Shown here piece after piece: positions 1 through 8,453 of a stretch of DNA of 64,000 bases (position 1 is the stretch's first letter; the number at the start of each line of letters is the position of its first letter). This stretch comes from Pirellulaceae bacterium (GTDB lineage Bacteria; Planctomycetota; Planctomycetia; Pirellulales; Pirellulaceae), in contig JANQLU010000037.1 in the NCBI GenBank assembly GCA_028280445.1, positions 62,001 to 126,000 on the forward strand, in the 5' to 3' direction. The notes beneath the pieces were generated by a model. The model was not told the origin of the DNA, did no database searches, and saw nothing but the letters and a program-made list of their open reading frames with translations. The translations under genes were made by a program, and so were the position numbers.

Positions 1-469
1 CGATTTGAAGATCGTTTTGGGACAATCAAGAGTTTCTGAATCGTTGTCTAAAAACAAGACAACAAACAAATTGCTCGAAAATGGTTGGGTGATGATCGTA
101 CCGTAAAAAAGGTGTTGAGGACTGCGCATTTCTCGTTGCGCGACGATAAATTCTATTGCTTAATTTTCGGGCAGCCAAGAATCGTTCGTTTGCGATGAAA
201 ATACAACCTCAACTGTCGGTTAACGATGTTTCGAACATCTCTAGTTTGATATCGCAAGTTTCTCGGCGATGCCAATGCCTCTTATGCAACCGGCTGCCTT
301 TTGCATGAAAAAATTTTTGGAAAATTTTCCGCTGGTATTCAGGTGGAAAATAACAAGTCAACGGCAACGACATTTTTTTCGGCATGTTGGTTGCGATGAC
401 TGATCCAGTTGCTGAACAAGCGAACGTAATCACGATTTATATTTCTCACGTCATGGTAGACAAATAAAA
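1..469. other. Intergenic region upstream of amt
   Basis: No convincing gene is seen here. The first 39 bases read as an open frame ending RFEDRFGTIKSF and a TGA at 37-39, which may be the tail of a gene entering from the left, but twelve codons cannot prove it. The rest is AT-rich and should hold the ammonium transporter promoter. I looked for a sigma-54 type promoter and for a glnK (P-II) gene, common partners of amt, and found neither. Confidence 0.4.
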
Positions 470-1861
470 ATGAAAAAAGTTCTTGTTGGGTTTTCTGCAT
501 TTATTTTGTTTTGTTCGATTAGCTATACGACCAACGTTTTTGCCGAAGAAAGTTCGTCGACAACCTTGGTCAATTCACCGACTCCGCCGACCAACGTTGA
601 CATCATCGAGGAGCGAACGGACTCGGCAGATTTGACCTGGATGTTGGTTTCTTCGGCGCTAGTTCTGTTTATGACAGCGCCTGGTTTGGCCATGTTTTAT
701 AGCGGATTGGTGCGTCGGAAAAATGTCATCGGTGTCATGATGCAATGTTTGTTCCTGATGGGATTGATGTCTGTCATCTGGGCGATGTGGGGATATTCGT
801 TGGCTTTTGGCAAAGGTTCGATCTGGATTGGCAACACCGAAAATTTGTTTCTCAGTGGATTAACCATGGTCGACGGGAAATTGCCGGGAGGCGCGGTGCC
901 GGATCTGGTTTTCATGATCTTTCAAGGAATGTTTTTCGTGATTACTCCGGCGCTGATTTGTGGTGCATTCGCTGAACGGATGAAATTCAGCGCGATGGTA
1001 ATTTTTATGGTCGCCTGGGGAACATTGGTTTATTGCCCGCTTTGCCACTGGGTTTGGGGCGAAGGGTTTTTGTTTTATGGCAGCGATGGTGCCTTGTTGG
1101 GTGGGGCGCTCGATTTTGCTGGCGGAACGGTGGTTCATATCAGCTCGGGAGTTTCCGCATTGGTCTGCGCTATGGTACTTGGTCGACGGATCGGTCTCGG
1201 TGAAAAAGATATGCGCCCGCACAATTTGACTTATACAGCCATCGGGGCTGCGATGCTGTGGGTGGGCTGGTTTGGTTTTAATGCGGGAAGTGCTGTGGCA
1301 GCCAATGATCTCGCTGCCAACGCCTTTGTTGTCACCCATTTGTCGGCTGCAGCTGGCGCCGTTTCGTGGGCGACTATCGAATGGTTGACGCGCGGTAACC
1401 CATCGGTGTTCGGTACGGCATCTGGGGCGGTTGCCGGACTTGTTTGCATTACACCGGCTTCGGGATTTGTCCAACCAATGCCTGCACTGTTGTTCGGCGC
1501 CGTTGCCGGTGTCACTTGTTTCGTAACATGCGGTAAACTCAAACAAATCTTGAAATACGATGATTCGTTGGACGTGTTTGGCGTTCACGGTATTGGCGGA
1601 ATCGTCGGCGCGTTGATGACCGGAATATTTGCATCGCTGGATGTGAATCCGGATGGCACCAATGGGTTATTTTATGGCGGATCCATCAAATTGATCTTTG
1701 CACAACTGGCGGCCGTCGCCGTAACCGCCATCGTTGCTGCCTCAATCTCCTTCGCCATTCTCAAATTAATCGATCTCACGATCGGATTGCGAGTTTCAGA
1801 AGCCGACGAAATTCAAGGCTTGGATATCGCGACACACGGCGAAGAAGGATATGTTTTTTGA
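470..1861 (+). CDS. amt: Ammonium transporter (Amt family)
   Basis: A 463-residue channel that carries ammonium across the inner membrane. Residues 1-25 form a signal peptide ending near VFA-EES, as in E. coli AmtB, which is made with a cleaved leader. The family signature follows: a first membrane helix with TAPGLAMFYSGLVRRKN near residue 70, the FAERM block, the GGTVVHISSG helix with a conserved pore histidine, and FGVHGIGGIVGALMTGIFA near residue 365 with the second pore histidine. About eleven membrane helices fit the usual fold and length. No glnK gene lies beside it, so P-II control, if present, must act from elsewhere. The ATG start lacks a strong Shine-Dalgarno site. The product is followed by a purine-rich repeat. 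Confidence 0.95.
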   Translation: MKKVLVGFSAFILFCSISYTTNVFAEESSSTTLVNSPTPPTNVDIIEERTDSADLTWMLVSSALVLFMTAPGLAMFYSGLVRRKNVIGVMMQCLFLMGLMSVIWAMWGYSLAFGKGSIWIGNTENLFLSGLTMVDGKLPGGAVPDLVFMIFQGMFFVITPALICGAFAERMKFSAMVIFMVAWGTLVYCPLCHWVWGEGFLFYGSDGALLGGALDFAGGTVVHISSGVSALVCAMVLGRRIGLGEKDMRPHNLTYTAIGAAMLWVGWFGFNAGSAVAANDLAANAFVVTHLSAAAGAVSWATIEWLTRGNPSVFGTASGAVAGLVCITPASGFVQPMPALLFGAVAGVTCFVTCGKLKQILKYDDSLDVFGVHGIGGIVGALMTGIFASLDVNPDGTNGLFYGGSIKLIFAQLAAVAVTAIVAASISFAILKLIDLTIGLRVSEADEIQGLDIATHGEEGYVF

Positions 1862-2018
1862 GGCGCGAGGGAAGAGGTGCGAGAGAAGAGTTGGGGTGGA
1901 CGGGTGGTTTGTTACAGCGACAGGTCAATCGAGTATTGGCCGCGTCCAAGAAATGCACGGCTATTTTTCGCGCCTCTTCCCTCTTTACTCTTCTCTCTTT
2001 ACTCTTCCCTCTTCCCTA
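1861..2018. repeat. Inverted pair of purine-rich F repeats
   Basis: Two low-complexity arms face each other between the convergent amt and hydrolase genes. The left arm (1861-1896) is built of GCGAGGGAAGAGG-like words. The right arm (1969-2018) carries the complementary pyrimidine words CGCCTCTTCCCTC. Together they could fold into a long imperfect hairpin. The right arm runs into the hydrolase gene and encodes its last residues. Related copies occur at 8457-8513, 10648-10680, 41730-41800 and 41874-41909. Confidence 0.7.
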
Positions 2019-3279
2019 ATTGCGCTACCAGCTTTTTAAAATCTTTGAAGGAATCGATTTTTCGTTCGTCGAATTTGCCACGTGGAGATCGTCGCATGCG
2101 TACGGCGACAATCCGGTGTTTGGGAACGACGACCAGGTATTGGCCCAAATAGCCTTCGGCACTATAGCCATGATCTTGCCAACCGAGGACATCCCAATCG
2201 AGCTGGCCTTTTTCGACAATATTGGACATGAACTCACGTTCGGAAATGTTTGCTTTTTCAACTTGTTTCCAAAGTGCGTCACCGGTGAACCCTTTGAGTT
2301 TGGCCATTTTTTTCAAAAACGCCGGGTCGACATCGTTTGATTTCCAAAGTGCCAGGAGACGATCGGTGACGGCAACTTGCGGTTCAACGTTGATCCACCA
2401 AAGCAATCCATAGGAGGGCCCGAAACTGGAGCCGTAGCCAAGCGCTTTAGCAAGTTCCTCCGGTTTTGTTTTTTGAAAATCAACAGATTTCGTGTCCTTA
2501 GGTTTTTTTCCCGGAGAGTTTTGATCTGAAATGCACCGCGAAACAAACTCTTTGGGCAGGATCTGCTGGCCTTTCCATTGACCGCCGTCCATCATCAGTT
2601 GGCCAATTTTTACCAAATCTTCTGGACGAATTTGCAGCCCCGACATCCCGTGAGGGTTGCCAGATTTGTCCAACGACCAACTCCAATCGGAGATCCCCAG
2701 CGGTTTGAATATTCGCTCGCCAATCAGTTTGTCCATGCGCTGGCCGCTGATCTTTTGGACAATTCCGGGCAGCAAATTGCAACCTTTGTTGTTGTAACGC
2801 CATTTGCTTCCCGGCTTGTCGGTTAACTCCGCGCACAATGCCAGTTGCACGAAGTTCGGTGACCGATAAATGGCAGTTGTGCGGCGAGCGGATTGCAGGC
2901 CGGAGCGTTGCGTCAGCAGATGAAAGATCGTGATCTGCGATTTCTGGCCCTGATTCCATTCGGGGTAGAACTTGTAAACCGGCTCGTCCAACGATTTGAG
3001 TTTGCCATCGGCAATAAGCAAACCAAAGGCTAAAGCGACGACTGATTTTGTCGCCGACATCGATTCGATGCGTCCACGTTTTTTACCAAAATACGACTCT
3101 TTGACAGGTTTACCATTTTGCCAAATGATCAGCGCGTCGGATTCTGATTTTTTAGCTCGGTCGATCAATCGCTGGAGCACTTTTTCGTTTAGCGAGTGAT
3201 TTTCGATTTTTTTTTGTTGGGCACACAACTCGACATTGAGCATGAGAACCGCGAACCATACGACAGATGTTTTAAACAT
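1999..3279 (-). CDS. Exported serine hydrolase, beta-lactamase class C-like
   Basis: A 426-residue protein of the beta-lactamase/penicillin-binding-protein-like serine hydrolase family (COG1680 type). The ATG at 3279 gives a good signal peptide (MFKTSVVWFAVLMLNVELCA). A further-upstream TTG would add 33 residues that spoil the leader, so it was rejected. The S-x-x-K catalytic pair is Ser75-Ala-Thr-Lys78 and the Y-x-N motif is Tyr162-Asn-Asn164. A DHGYSAEGY segment near the end is in the place of the third active-site motif. The substrate cannot be told: relatives include esterases, D-aminopeptidases and peptidoglycan enzymes. The last residues (LGKREE) lie inside a purine-rich repeat, so the native C-terminus may have been replaced. 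It is last in a row of four minus-strand genes. Confidence 0.85.
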   Translation of the reverse strand: MFKTSVVWFAVLMLNVELCAQQKKIENHSLNEKVLQRLIDRAKKSESDALIIWQNGKPVKESYFGKKRGRIESMSATKSVVALAFGLLIADGKLKSLDEPVYKFYPEWNQGQKSQITIFHLLTQRSGLQSARRTTAIYRSPNFVQLALCAELTDKPGSKWRYNNKGCNLLPGIVQKISGQRMDKLIGERIFKPLGISDWSWSLDKSGNPHGMSGLQIRPEDLVKIGQLMMDGGQWKGQQILPKEFVSRCISDQNSPGKKPKDTKSVDFQKTKPEELAKALGYGSSFGPSYGLLWWINVEPQVAVTDRLLALWKSNDVDPAFLKKMAKLKGFTGDALWKQVEKANISEREFMSNIVEKGQLDWDVLGWQDHGYSAEGYLGQYLVVVPKHRIVAVRMRRSPRGKFDERKIDSFKDFKKLVAQLGKREE

Positions 3280-3390
3280 GGAATTTTTGGCCTGTGATTT
3301 GTGTCTTGGGCGGCTTTCCGCGCGATGGCTTTCCGGAAAAAGCCATCGGTTAGAAAAAAGCGATCGACTGATGGTCAACGGAGTACGCGA

Positions 3391-3939
3391 CTATCTGTCG
3401 GCCGGCATCTGACTGAGAGGGTTCGAATTGGGTGTTGGCAAGCCGAATCTCGAGTTGCTTCGCATTTTGGGCCAACCGAGATCTTTGATTTCCGCTTCGA
3501 GAACTTTAATGCGAAGATCGATCATTTCATTTTTGGCCTCGCGCCGGCGTTTCAATTTTTCTCGCATGGTTGCCAGGCGTTTCTCAAGTCCGTCGAGGTA
3601 GACTTCGTATTTGTCCAAGCGGTATTTGTAATCTTCGGCGAGCGCTTTTTTGAGTTCCGATTTTGCAGCGCTTTGGTCGATACTGGATTTTGCATTTTTC
3701 AATTTCTGCGTCGCTGTTTTGATCTTTGATTGAATCTTTCGGAATTCCGATTGATCCTGAGGTTGCGGATCCAGTAAATTACTAATTTTCTCGTTGACCG
3801 TTGATGGAGATTCATCACCAGGCAAACTATTCAGCGGATTGGCGCGGCGTTTTTCCTGGTTGGACGTGACGGGGTCTCCTTCTTGAACCGCAGCGAACAT
3901 TCCCAAAACAAGCGTTGCGGCAAAAACCATTTTCAACAT
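3391..3939 (-). CDS. Exported coiled-coil protein of unknown function
   Basis: A 182-residue protein I do not recognise. It starts with a short signal peptide (MLKMVFAATLVLGMFAAVQ) and has an AGGAG ribosome site seven bases before the ATG. Residues about 55-160 are rich in K, E, R and L with heptad spacing (for example LEKRLATMREKLKRRREAKNE, shortened here by function not by position) and should form a long coiled coil. It lies between the kinase and hydrolase genes on the same strand and could be part of that unit. A periplasmic structural or scaffold role is possible but is only inference. Confidence 0.65.
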   Translation of the reverse strand: MLKMVFAATLVLGMFAAVQEGDPVTSNQEKRRANPLNSLPGDESPSTVNEKISNLLDPQPQDQSEFRKIQSKIKTATQKLKNAKSSIDQSAAKSELKKALAEDYKYRLDKYEVYLDGLEKRLATMREKLKRRREAKNEMIDLRIKVLEAEIKDLGWPKMRSNSRFGLPTPNSNPLSQMPADR

Positions 3940-4004
3940 TTGTTGACTCCTGATAATAAAGTTAATTTTTTGCTTTTAGAATTTGTGGTGACTGTAATAT
4001 TGCG

Positions 4005-5636
4005 TTATCTCGCTGCGCCAGGCTTCAATCGATTGTCGCTTGGCGAGTTTGATCGCGGTTTTTTAAAACTTTCGAGCGAGTTGATTTGTTGCGCGAGGCG
4101 CGACATGTCCGACTCGAGATTTTTACTTTCGTCCGGCAAGTTCGAAATCGAAATGCCAGCGTTTTGTTCGGAGCCCTCGATCATCGATTCGGCCCGACGA
4201 ACGTCTCGCTCAAGCGATTCGATCTCGGATAAAAAAATGCCTTGGTCGTCCAGTTGGTAACGTGATTTAACCTGGTCCCATTGATTTTGCGCGTTGGGAG
4301 ATCGCGGTCCCGGCCCCGGTGAAGTCAGATTTTTCCAATTGGCAATCGTCCACCACGCAAACAAAGCAAAACAAATACTGGTTACCATCGGCAGCGTCAA
4401 TTTCCGGTTCGGCTTAAATGTAATCGGACGTTTGTTTCGGTCCCCAGGAATTTTCGGTACCGGCATTTGCGTCGGGTGATGGAGGTACGCCAGGTAATCA
4501 TTGAGAAACGCTTCGAGTTCTGCGGCGGTTTGAAATCGGTCGTTAGGTGATTTCGCTAACAAACGATCGACGACTGCGCTCAATGTTGCAGAAATCTCTG
4601 GATTCAAACTTTGGACGCTGGCGTGTTGTTCCGTGCGAATTTTGTGGAGCACGCGCATTCCAACATTGGAATAAAACGGCGCGACGCCGGTGGCCAGGAA
4701 ATACAAAACGCTACCGAGGCTGAACAAATCGCTGCGGATGTCGATGTCCGCGCCGCAGCTTTGCTCGGGTGACATGTAGTTCAACGTCCCCGCTAACATT
4801 CCTGTTTGCGTCATCGCCTCTTCGGATTCGCGCCTGGCCAACCCAAAATCGGTGATCACCACTCGGTTGACTTGATTGTCAACCAAAATGTTTTCCGGTT
4901 TGATATCCCGATGAACGAGCCCTTTGGAATGGGCGGCAGACAATCCGCCAGCGATTTGAAGTCCGATGCGAACGACATCACGTTCGTTTAGCGCACCGTT
5001 TTTTTCGACCAAGGTTTTCAGCGATGGTCCAATCACCAGCGGCATAACAAACCAGGGCACATCGCTTGACTGGCTGATATCGTGAATGCTTATGACATTG
5101 GGGTGCAAAATCGTCGCCGCAGCGCGAGCTTCTCTCAGAAAACGTTGTTTGGCAGTGCCGTTTTTTGCCAATCGCGGCAATACCATTTTGATCGCGACGG
5201 GACGATGAAGTTCTCGATCAAACCCTCGCATCACCACGCCCATGCCACCGCAGCCGATCACGCCTTCGATTTCATAGCGGCCCAGGCGTCCCAACATTTC
5301 AGGATGGGTCGGAGGCTGGAGAATTTCGCGCAACATTTGGTCAACGGTATGTAAATCAAATTCATCCCCCGACGGTGTTGTGCATGATTCGTTGAATTCA
5401 GAAATGAACGAACTCGTTGGAGTTGTCCCCAAAGTCGGTGAGGACTGAAAGATGTTTTTCAGTTGATCGGTAAACTCTTCGCGCCATGTCGACGCTGCCG
5501 ATAATTCCAACAATCTGGCCTGACACTGTTGGCAATCGGCAATGTGATTTTCAATGGCCGCGATTGGCGTATCCGTAATTTGCTCGGTTGCAACAAGTTG
5601 CAACTCGGCATCGGAAATATGAGATGTTCTGTTCAT
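4005..5636 (-). CDS. Membrane Ser/Thr kinase with N-terminal zinc anti-sigma motif
   Basis: A 543-residue Hanks-type kinase. Near the N-terminus is His31-x3-Cys35-x2-Cys38, the zinc-binding pattern of ZAS anti-sigma domains. The kinase domain covers roughly 118-390: glycine loop GCGGMG (128-133), catalytic HRDIKPEN with Asp244, DFG at 273-275, and an APE-like SPEQ. A single membrane helix follows near 413-433 and the rest (a helical tail with charged residues) should lie outside the cytoplasm. The gene begins 54 bases after the ECF sigma gene stop. This suggests the kinase binds or phosphorylates that sigma factor. The ATG at 5636 was chosen over a TTG at 5678 that has no closer ribosome site. 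Confidence 0.9.
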   Translation of the reverse strand: MNRTSHISDAELQLVATEQITDTPIAAIENHIADCQQCQARLLELSAASTWREEFTDQLKNIFQSSPTLGTTPTSSFISEFNESCTTPSGDEFDLHTVDQMLREILQPPTHPEMLGRLGRYEIEGVIGCGGMGVVMRGFDRELHRPVAIKMVLPRLAKNGTAKQRFLREARAAATILHPNVISIHDISQSSDVPWFVMPLVIGPSLKTLVEKNGALNERDVVRIGLQIAGGLSAAHSKGLVHRDIKPENILVDNQVNRVVITDFGLARRESEEAMTQTGMLAGTLNYMSPEQSCGADIDIRSDLFSLGSVLYFLATGVAPFYSNVGMRVLHKIRTEQHASVQSLNPEISATLSAVVDRLLAKSPNDRFQTAAELEAFLNDYLAYLHHPTQMPVPKIPGDRNKRPITFKPNRKLTLPMVTSICFALFAWWTIANWKNLTSPGPGPRSPNAQNQWDQVKSRYQLDDQGIFLSEIESLERDVRRAESMIEGSEQNAGISISNLPDESKNLESDMSRLAQQINSLESFKKPRSNSPSDNRLKPGAAR

Positions 5637-5690
5637 GGCGATTTTAGATTCAGACAAAATATTGGGCGGGATGTTCAATCATCGAATTTG

Positions 5691-6293
5691 CTATCCCTCG
5701 TGAGTTTCATGTAATCGTTGTTCAACCGCATTTTTCAAACGCGTAAAGACTCGGGAGCGGGCCATGTACACAGCGCCGTGATTCATGTCGAGTTCCCGAG
5801 CGACATCGGTTACCGGTCGTTGCTCAATTTCTGTTTGCCAGAAAGCTTGCCAGGTCGCCGGCTGGACTTGGGACTGGACCGCTTGCACTGCGGCCCGGAA
5901 CACTTGCTGTTGAAACTCAAGATAAAACTCCGCCGACTCTTCAGGTGTCGGTTCCATCTCTAACGCAAAATGAGTCGAGCGGTCCGATTGCAACAGCAAG
6001 TTTTTTTGGCGGTGGCGAAAAAAATCGATGACCAGGTTTCGGGTGATACGGTACAACCAGCCGCGAAACGACGAGCTTTTTTTTCCACCATCAAATCTAC
6101 CGATCGTGTCCGCGACGCGGGCGAGTACTTCTTGAGTCACATCCGTCGCATCGGCGTATTGCAGGCCTTTCGAGATACATAAACGAAAGATCAACGGCTG
6201 ATAGATGTTGGTGAATTCTTCCCAAGCTTCAGCGTCTTGCGAATCTTGCAGTTTGCCGATCAGGGAGTATCGCGTATCGGGGGTGGAATTCAT
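5691..6293 (-). CDS. ECF sigma-70 factor, kinase-linked
   Basis: A 200-residue ECF sigma factor with region 2 (EFTNIYQPLIFRLCISKG to GWLYRITRNLVIDFFRHRQ, residues 20-90) and region 4 (QPATWQAFWQTEIE to GAVYMARSRVFTRLK, about 135-190) but no region 3. The ATG at 6293 has an AGGT site six bases upstream. The YMARSRV recognition helix and the adjacent kinase match the planctomycete ECF groups reported in association with Ser/Thr kinases. Its product would direct RNA polymerase to a regulon not visible here. The following kinase gene carries a zinc anti-sigma motif and is the obvious partner. Confidence 0.9.
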   Translation of the reverse strand: MNSTPDTRYSLIGKLQDSQDAEAWEEFTNIYQPLIFRLCISKGLQYADATDVTQEVLARVADTIGRFDGGKKSSSFRGWLYRITRNLVIDFFRHRQKNLLLQSDRSTHFALEMEPTPEESAEFYLEFQQQVFRAAVQAVQSQVQPATWQAFWQTEIEQRPVTDVARELDMNHGAVYMARSRVFTRLKNAVEQRLHETHEG

Positions 6294-6471
6294 GATTTAC
6301 CTTGTGTTCATAAGGTATAACGTGAAATTCCATGGTATCTCACACGGTCGGTCGTTTTTTCGGATATTTACCGTTTTTCGTCCGATTTGACCGGGCCGTC
6401 AGGTAGTGTTGATCAAATATGAGCGCCTCGCCGCTCAGTTCAAATCACAGCTTTCCGATTTGATGCGGTAG

Positions 6472-6819
6472 CTAGTCCTCGACAAACGATTTCAACCGGG
6501 CCAGGGCGTCGTCCCACTGGCGCGAGATCAGATCCAGTGCATCTTTCGCGTCGTCAATCGATTTAGGTTCGATTTGAAACAACTGCTGTCGCCCCTGTCG
6601 CTTGCCGCGCACGAGCCCCGCGTCCTCCAAGATTCGCAAATGTTTGGTGACCGCTTGCCGCGACATTTGAGTTTCGTCGGTCAGCTGGGTGATCGACAGC
6701 AATTGGCCATCGGCCAGTCGGATCAACAGCGTGACCCGAGTTTCATCACCCAACGCTGCAAACAAAGGCACTCGCCGTCGAATGCTTTTAAAGATTCGGG
6801 TGTTAGTTGTTTTGGACAT
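6472..6819 (-). CDS. ArsR-family regulator, SRPBCC partner (module 1)
   Basis: A 115-residue winged-helix repressor. The sequence VPLFAALGDETRVTLLIRLAD leads into the recognition helix MSRQAVTKHLRILEDAGLV, followed by the wing RGKRQGRQQLFQIEP. No metal-binding cysteine pair (ELCVCDL type) is present, so it is unlikely to be a metal sensor; it resembles ArsR regulators that travel with AHSA1 proteins. The ATG at 6819 lies inside the end of the SRPBCC gene (17-base overlap), so translation is probably coupled. A 20-base dyad upstream of the pair (7293-7312) is a likely binding site for this protein. Confidence 0.88.
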   Translation of the reverse strand: MSKTTNTRIFKSIRRRVPLFAALGDETRVTLLIRLADGQLLSITQLTDETQMSRQAVTKHLRILEDAGLVRGKRQGRQQLFQIEPKSIDDAKDALDLISRQWDDALARLKSFVED

Positions 6820-7264
6820 ATTTTTCAATATTCGTCATTTGTGCCGTCCATCCACCATCATTCATTCGATAGGCCTCGTCTCGACGATGTTTGGGCAGTG
6901 CATCAAAACCTGATTCTACAACCGTCAACAACGTGCCTTGTTCGGCAGGTTCTAGACGAAACTCGACCAGTGTCGCCGGTTCGCTCGAGTAATCGACATT
7001 CGGATCGACCGCGTAGGGATGCCAATTAAACGAAAACAGTTTTTCACTGACCATGTCGACGACCGTTACCTCCATGATCAAATGATCGTACCCCTCGCAA
7101 GTAATTCTGCCGTGTGTCGGCTGGCCGACGACAAACGGTAATTCCAAGTCAACTCCAAACCATTGGCTGAATTCTTGGTAATCTGTAATCGCCCGCCAAA
7201 CACGGCTGACCGACGCATTCAATTCAATCTGTTTTTCGATTCGATCAGTACTGGTTTGAGTCAT
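6803..7264 (-). CDS. SRPBCC domain protein, AHSA1-like (module 1)
   Basis: A 153-residue member of the START/SRPBCC fold, AHSA1 (Hsp90 ATPase activator-like) branch. The family pattern starts with IEKQIELNASVSRVWRAITD and ends with a C-terminal helix containing GWTAQMTNIEKYV. These proteins hold small hydrophobic ligands in a deep cavity; the ligand here is unknown. The ATG at 7264 has a strong GGAGAAA site, while an earlier ATG (7312) sits within the operator dyad and lacks one. It is co-transcribed with the overlapping arsR gene. Confidence 0.85.
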   Translation of the reverse strand: MTQTSTDRIEKQIELNASVSRVWRAITDYQEFSQWFGVDLELPFVVGQPTHGRITCEGYDHLIMEVTVVDMVSEKLFSFNWHPYAVDPNVDYSSEPATLVEFRLEPAEQGTLLTVVESGFDALPKHRRDEAYRMNDGGWTAQMTNIEKYVQNN

Positions 7265-7292
7265 GATTTCTCCCGATTGGTGTGAAATTAAT

Positions 7293-7312
7293 ATGCAACT
7301 GTTTGGTTGCAT
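7293..7312. promoter_or_regulatory. Putative ArsR operator, module 1
   Basis: A perfect dyad with arms ATGCAAC (7293-7299) and GTTGCAT (7306-7312) around a six-base spacer lies 28 bases upstream of the SRPBCC start codon. Its position and its symmetry fit a site for the dimeric ArsR protein encoded in the same operon, which would give autoregulation. Confidence 0.55.
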
Positions 7313-7360
7313 GTTATCATGTTGCCATGTGCCGTCAAGTGACGAATTGAGATTTTTTCG

Positions 7361-7385
7361 TAGGGCCCGTTCCCACCGGCCAATT
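7361..7385. repeat. A repeat, single arm
   Basis: One arm of the GGCCGGT family: TAGGGCCCGTTCCCACCGGCC with one mismatch to the family core. It is joined at once to a B repeat. Family members are at 19461, 32199, 38546, 55230, 55398, 56465, 62327 and 62483. Confidence 0.8.
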
Positions 7386-7390
7386 CAGCT

Positions 7391-7466
7391 GATACAAGCA
7401 CGACGCGCCAGCGAGTGGTTTGACCTTGCAAAAAAACCACTCGTTGACGCTTCGTGTTCGTAATCC
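7391..7466. repeat. B repeat, hairpin
   Basis: The arm beginning GATACAAGCACGACGCG and containing GCGAGTGGTTT is answered by AAACCACTCGTTGACGC and TTCGTGTTCGTAATC. The two arms are inverted and imperfect around a short A-rich loop. A near-identical hairpin is at 62392-62464 and half of one at 19408-19440. The element lies 80 bases downstream of the stop of the next minus-strand gene. Confidence 0.8.
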
Positions 7467-7545
7467 ACGAAATTTCCTCTTGTGCGTCGGATGATTTTCA
7501 CACGTCGCGCGTGCGAAGGTGCGAAAAAACCGGCTTTGAGTTTTT

Positions 7546-7971
7546 TTAATATCGTGGAATCGGGGCGAGGTCCGGCTCGATAAACGACAGGCGGGCCTCA
7601 TCAGAAAACAGCAACTGTTTCGAATAATGAAGCTGCATAATTCGACTGTTCAAAAGCCGTGGGTTGGAGTCGACAAATTCTGACGAACATTTGGTGGGTG
7701 AACTGCACATCATAAAATGTCGAATTGCCAGGATCCAGGCTCGCGTCAGGGTCTCGTTGTATTTGGATGGGTCAATGTCATGGTGTTTCAAGTAATCCAA
7801 AGTGACTTGTCGGAACTGTCGGTAAACCGTGTCAACATCGTTGTCGACCAGGTAAACGTAGGCCAGTCGAACATGAATCGCGTGGCTAAATTCGTCGGGC
7901 GAAATTGTGAATGATTCGAATTGGCGTCGGAGTTCCTGATCTTCCCGATCGACTTGATGATCCGTGGTCAT
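7546..7971 (-). CDS. Conserved hypothetical protein
   Basis: A 141-residue all-helical soluble protein. It has the look of a widespread bacterial hypothetical family: FESFTISPDEFSHAIHVRLAYVYL, then YNETLTRAWILAIRHFM, then a stretch ending FIEPDLAPIPRY. No catalytic motif or signal peptide is seen. The conserved histidines (HAIHVRL and RHFM) are notable. ATG at 7971 has AGGTG upstream. It follows the ribbon-helix-helix-like gene after 55 bases and may share its transcript. I cannot assign a function. Confidence 0.75.
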   Translation of the reverse strand: MTTDHQVDREDQELRRQFESFTISPDEFSHAIHVRLAYVYLVDNDVDTVYRQFRQVTLDYLKHHDIDPSKYNETLTRAWILAIRHFMMCSSPTKCSSEFVDSNPRLLNSRIMQLHYSKQLLFSDEARLSFIEPDLAPIPRY

Positions 7972-8026
7972 GATGCACCTGCTGTTTTGCTGATTAAGTT
8001 TGTGATGACAGACGTAAAACCGTGGG

Positions 8027-8290
8027 TCACTTTTCGACAAATTGATGGCTGTCGGCCGAATTGAGTTCTAGCCCATAGAGCTTTTTAAACTCGGCGACGA
8101 CGTGAAGCGATTTTTTGGAAAGCGCGGACTTGCCTTCGAACGCGTGCAGGACAATGCCTTCGAGCAAATCACCGAGCGACATGTCGTGATATTCGGCAAG
8201 TGCCTTGAGAACTTTGACGAGACGTTTTTCCATTCGAACGCCGGTTTGGACACGCTCGACCACAAATCGCTTTTTAGATTTCTTGGCCAT
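8027..8290 (-). CDS. Small basic protein, ribbon-helix-helix-like
   Basis: An 87-residue protein. The beta strand RFVVERVQTGVRMEKRLVKVLK followed by helices EYHDMSLGDLLEGIVLHAF resembles a CopG/Arc ribbon-helix-helix fold, which would bind DNA as a dimer. It begins with the basic cluster MAKKSKKR. The ATG at 8290 has AGGAG eight bases upstream. No toxin-like gene is adjacent; the neighbour downstream is a conserved hypothetical. The fold assignment is by pattern only. Confidence 0.6.
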   Translation of the reverse strand: MAKKSKKRFVVERVQTGVRMEKRLVKVLKALAEYHDMSLGDLLEGIVLHAFEGKSALSKKSLHVVAEFKKLYGLELNSADSHQFVEK

Positions 8291-8360
8291 GGGGGCTCCT
8301 AGGTTAATGTTACCAAGGTACCATGGTGAGTCGCGAGATGCGAGGGGCGAGCTTGATCCT

Positions 8361-8432
8361 GTGAGCGGCAAGGCGCTAGCCGCCGGTTCGTTGCGGTAGT
8401 CCATCACCGGCGGCCAGCGCCTTCCCGCTCAC
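8361..8432. repeat. E repeat, long hairpin
   Basis: Arms of about 27 bases: GTGAGCGG..AAGGCGCTAGCCGCCGGT at 8361-8387 and ACCGGCGGCCAGCGCCTTCCCGCTCAC at 8406-8432 are inverted with few mismatches around an 18-base loop. It lies between the start of one minus-strand gene and the stop of the next. F-like words (GCGAGGGGCGAG) flank it at 8339-8351. Confidence 0.8.
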
Positions 8433-8453
8433 ATTGGATTTCCATTGCGAGAA

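Noticed and set aside
1-469. A gene on the minus strand at 209-433
   Set aside because: Its 74 codons have no recognisable domain and an odd composition rich in H, R and C. No ribosome site was seen.
860-1588. A 242-codon open frame on the minus strand
   Set aside because: It lies fully antisense to amt, whose protein is strongly conserved. Its translation is rich in H, R, S and C with no family pattern.
3409-3450. GGTTCGAATT resembling a tRNA T-arm
   Set aside because: No acceptor, anticodon or D arm can be drawn around it, and it lies in the coiled-coil gene. No tRNA gene was found in the window.
6415-6440. GAGCG/CGCTC hairpin as a terminator
   Set aside because: A five-base stem without a T run on either strand is too weak to support.
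7361-7466. CRISPR-like array of repeats
   Set aside because: Repeat copies are kilobases apart or nested as hairpins, there are no regular spacers and no cas gene is near.
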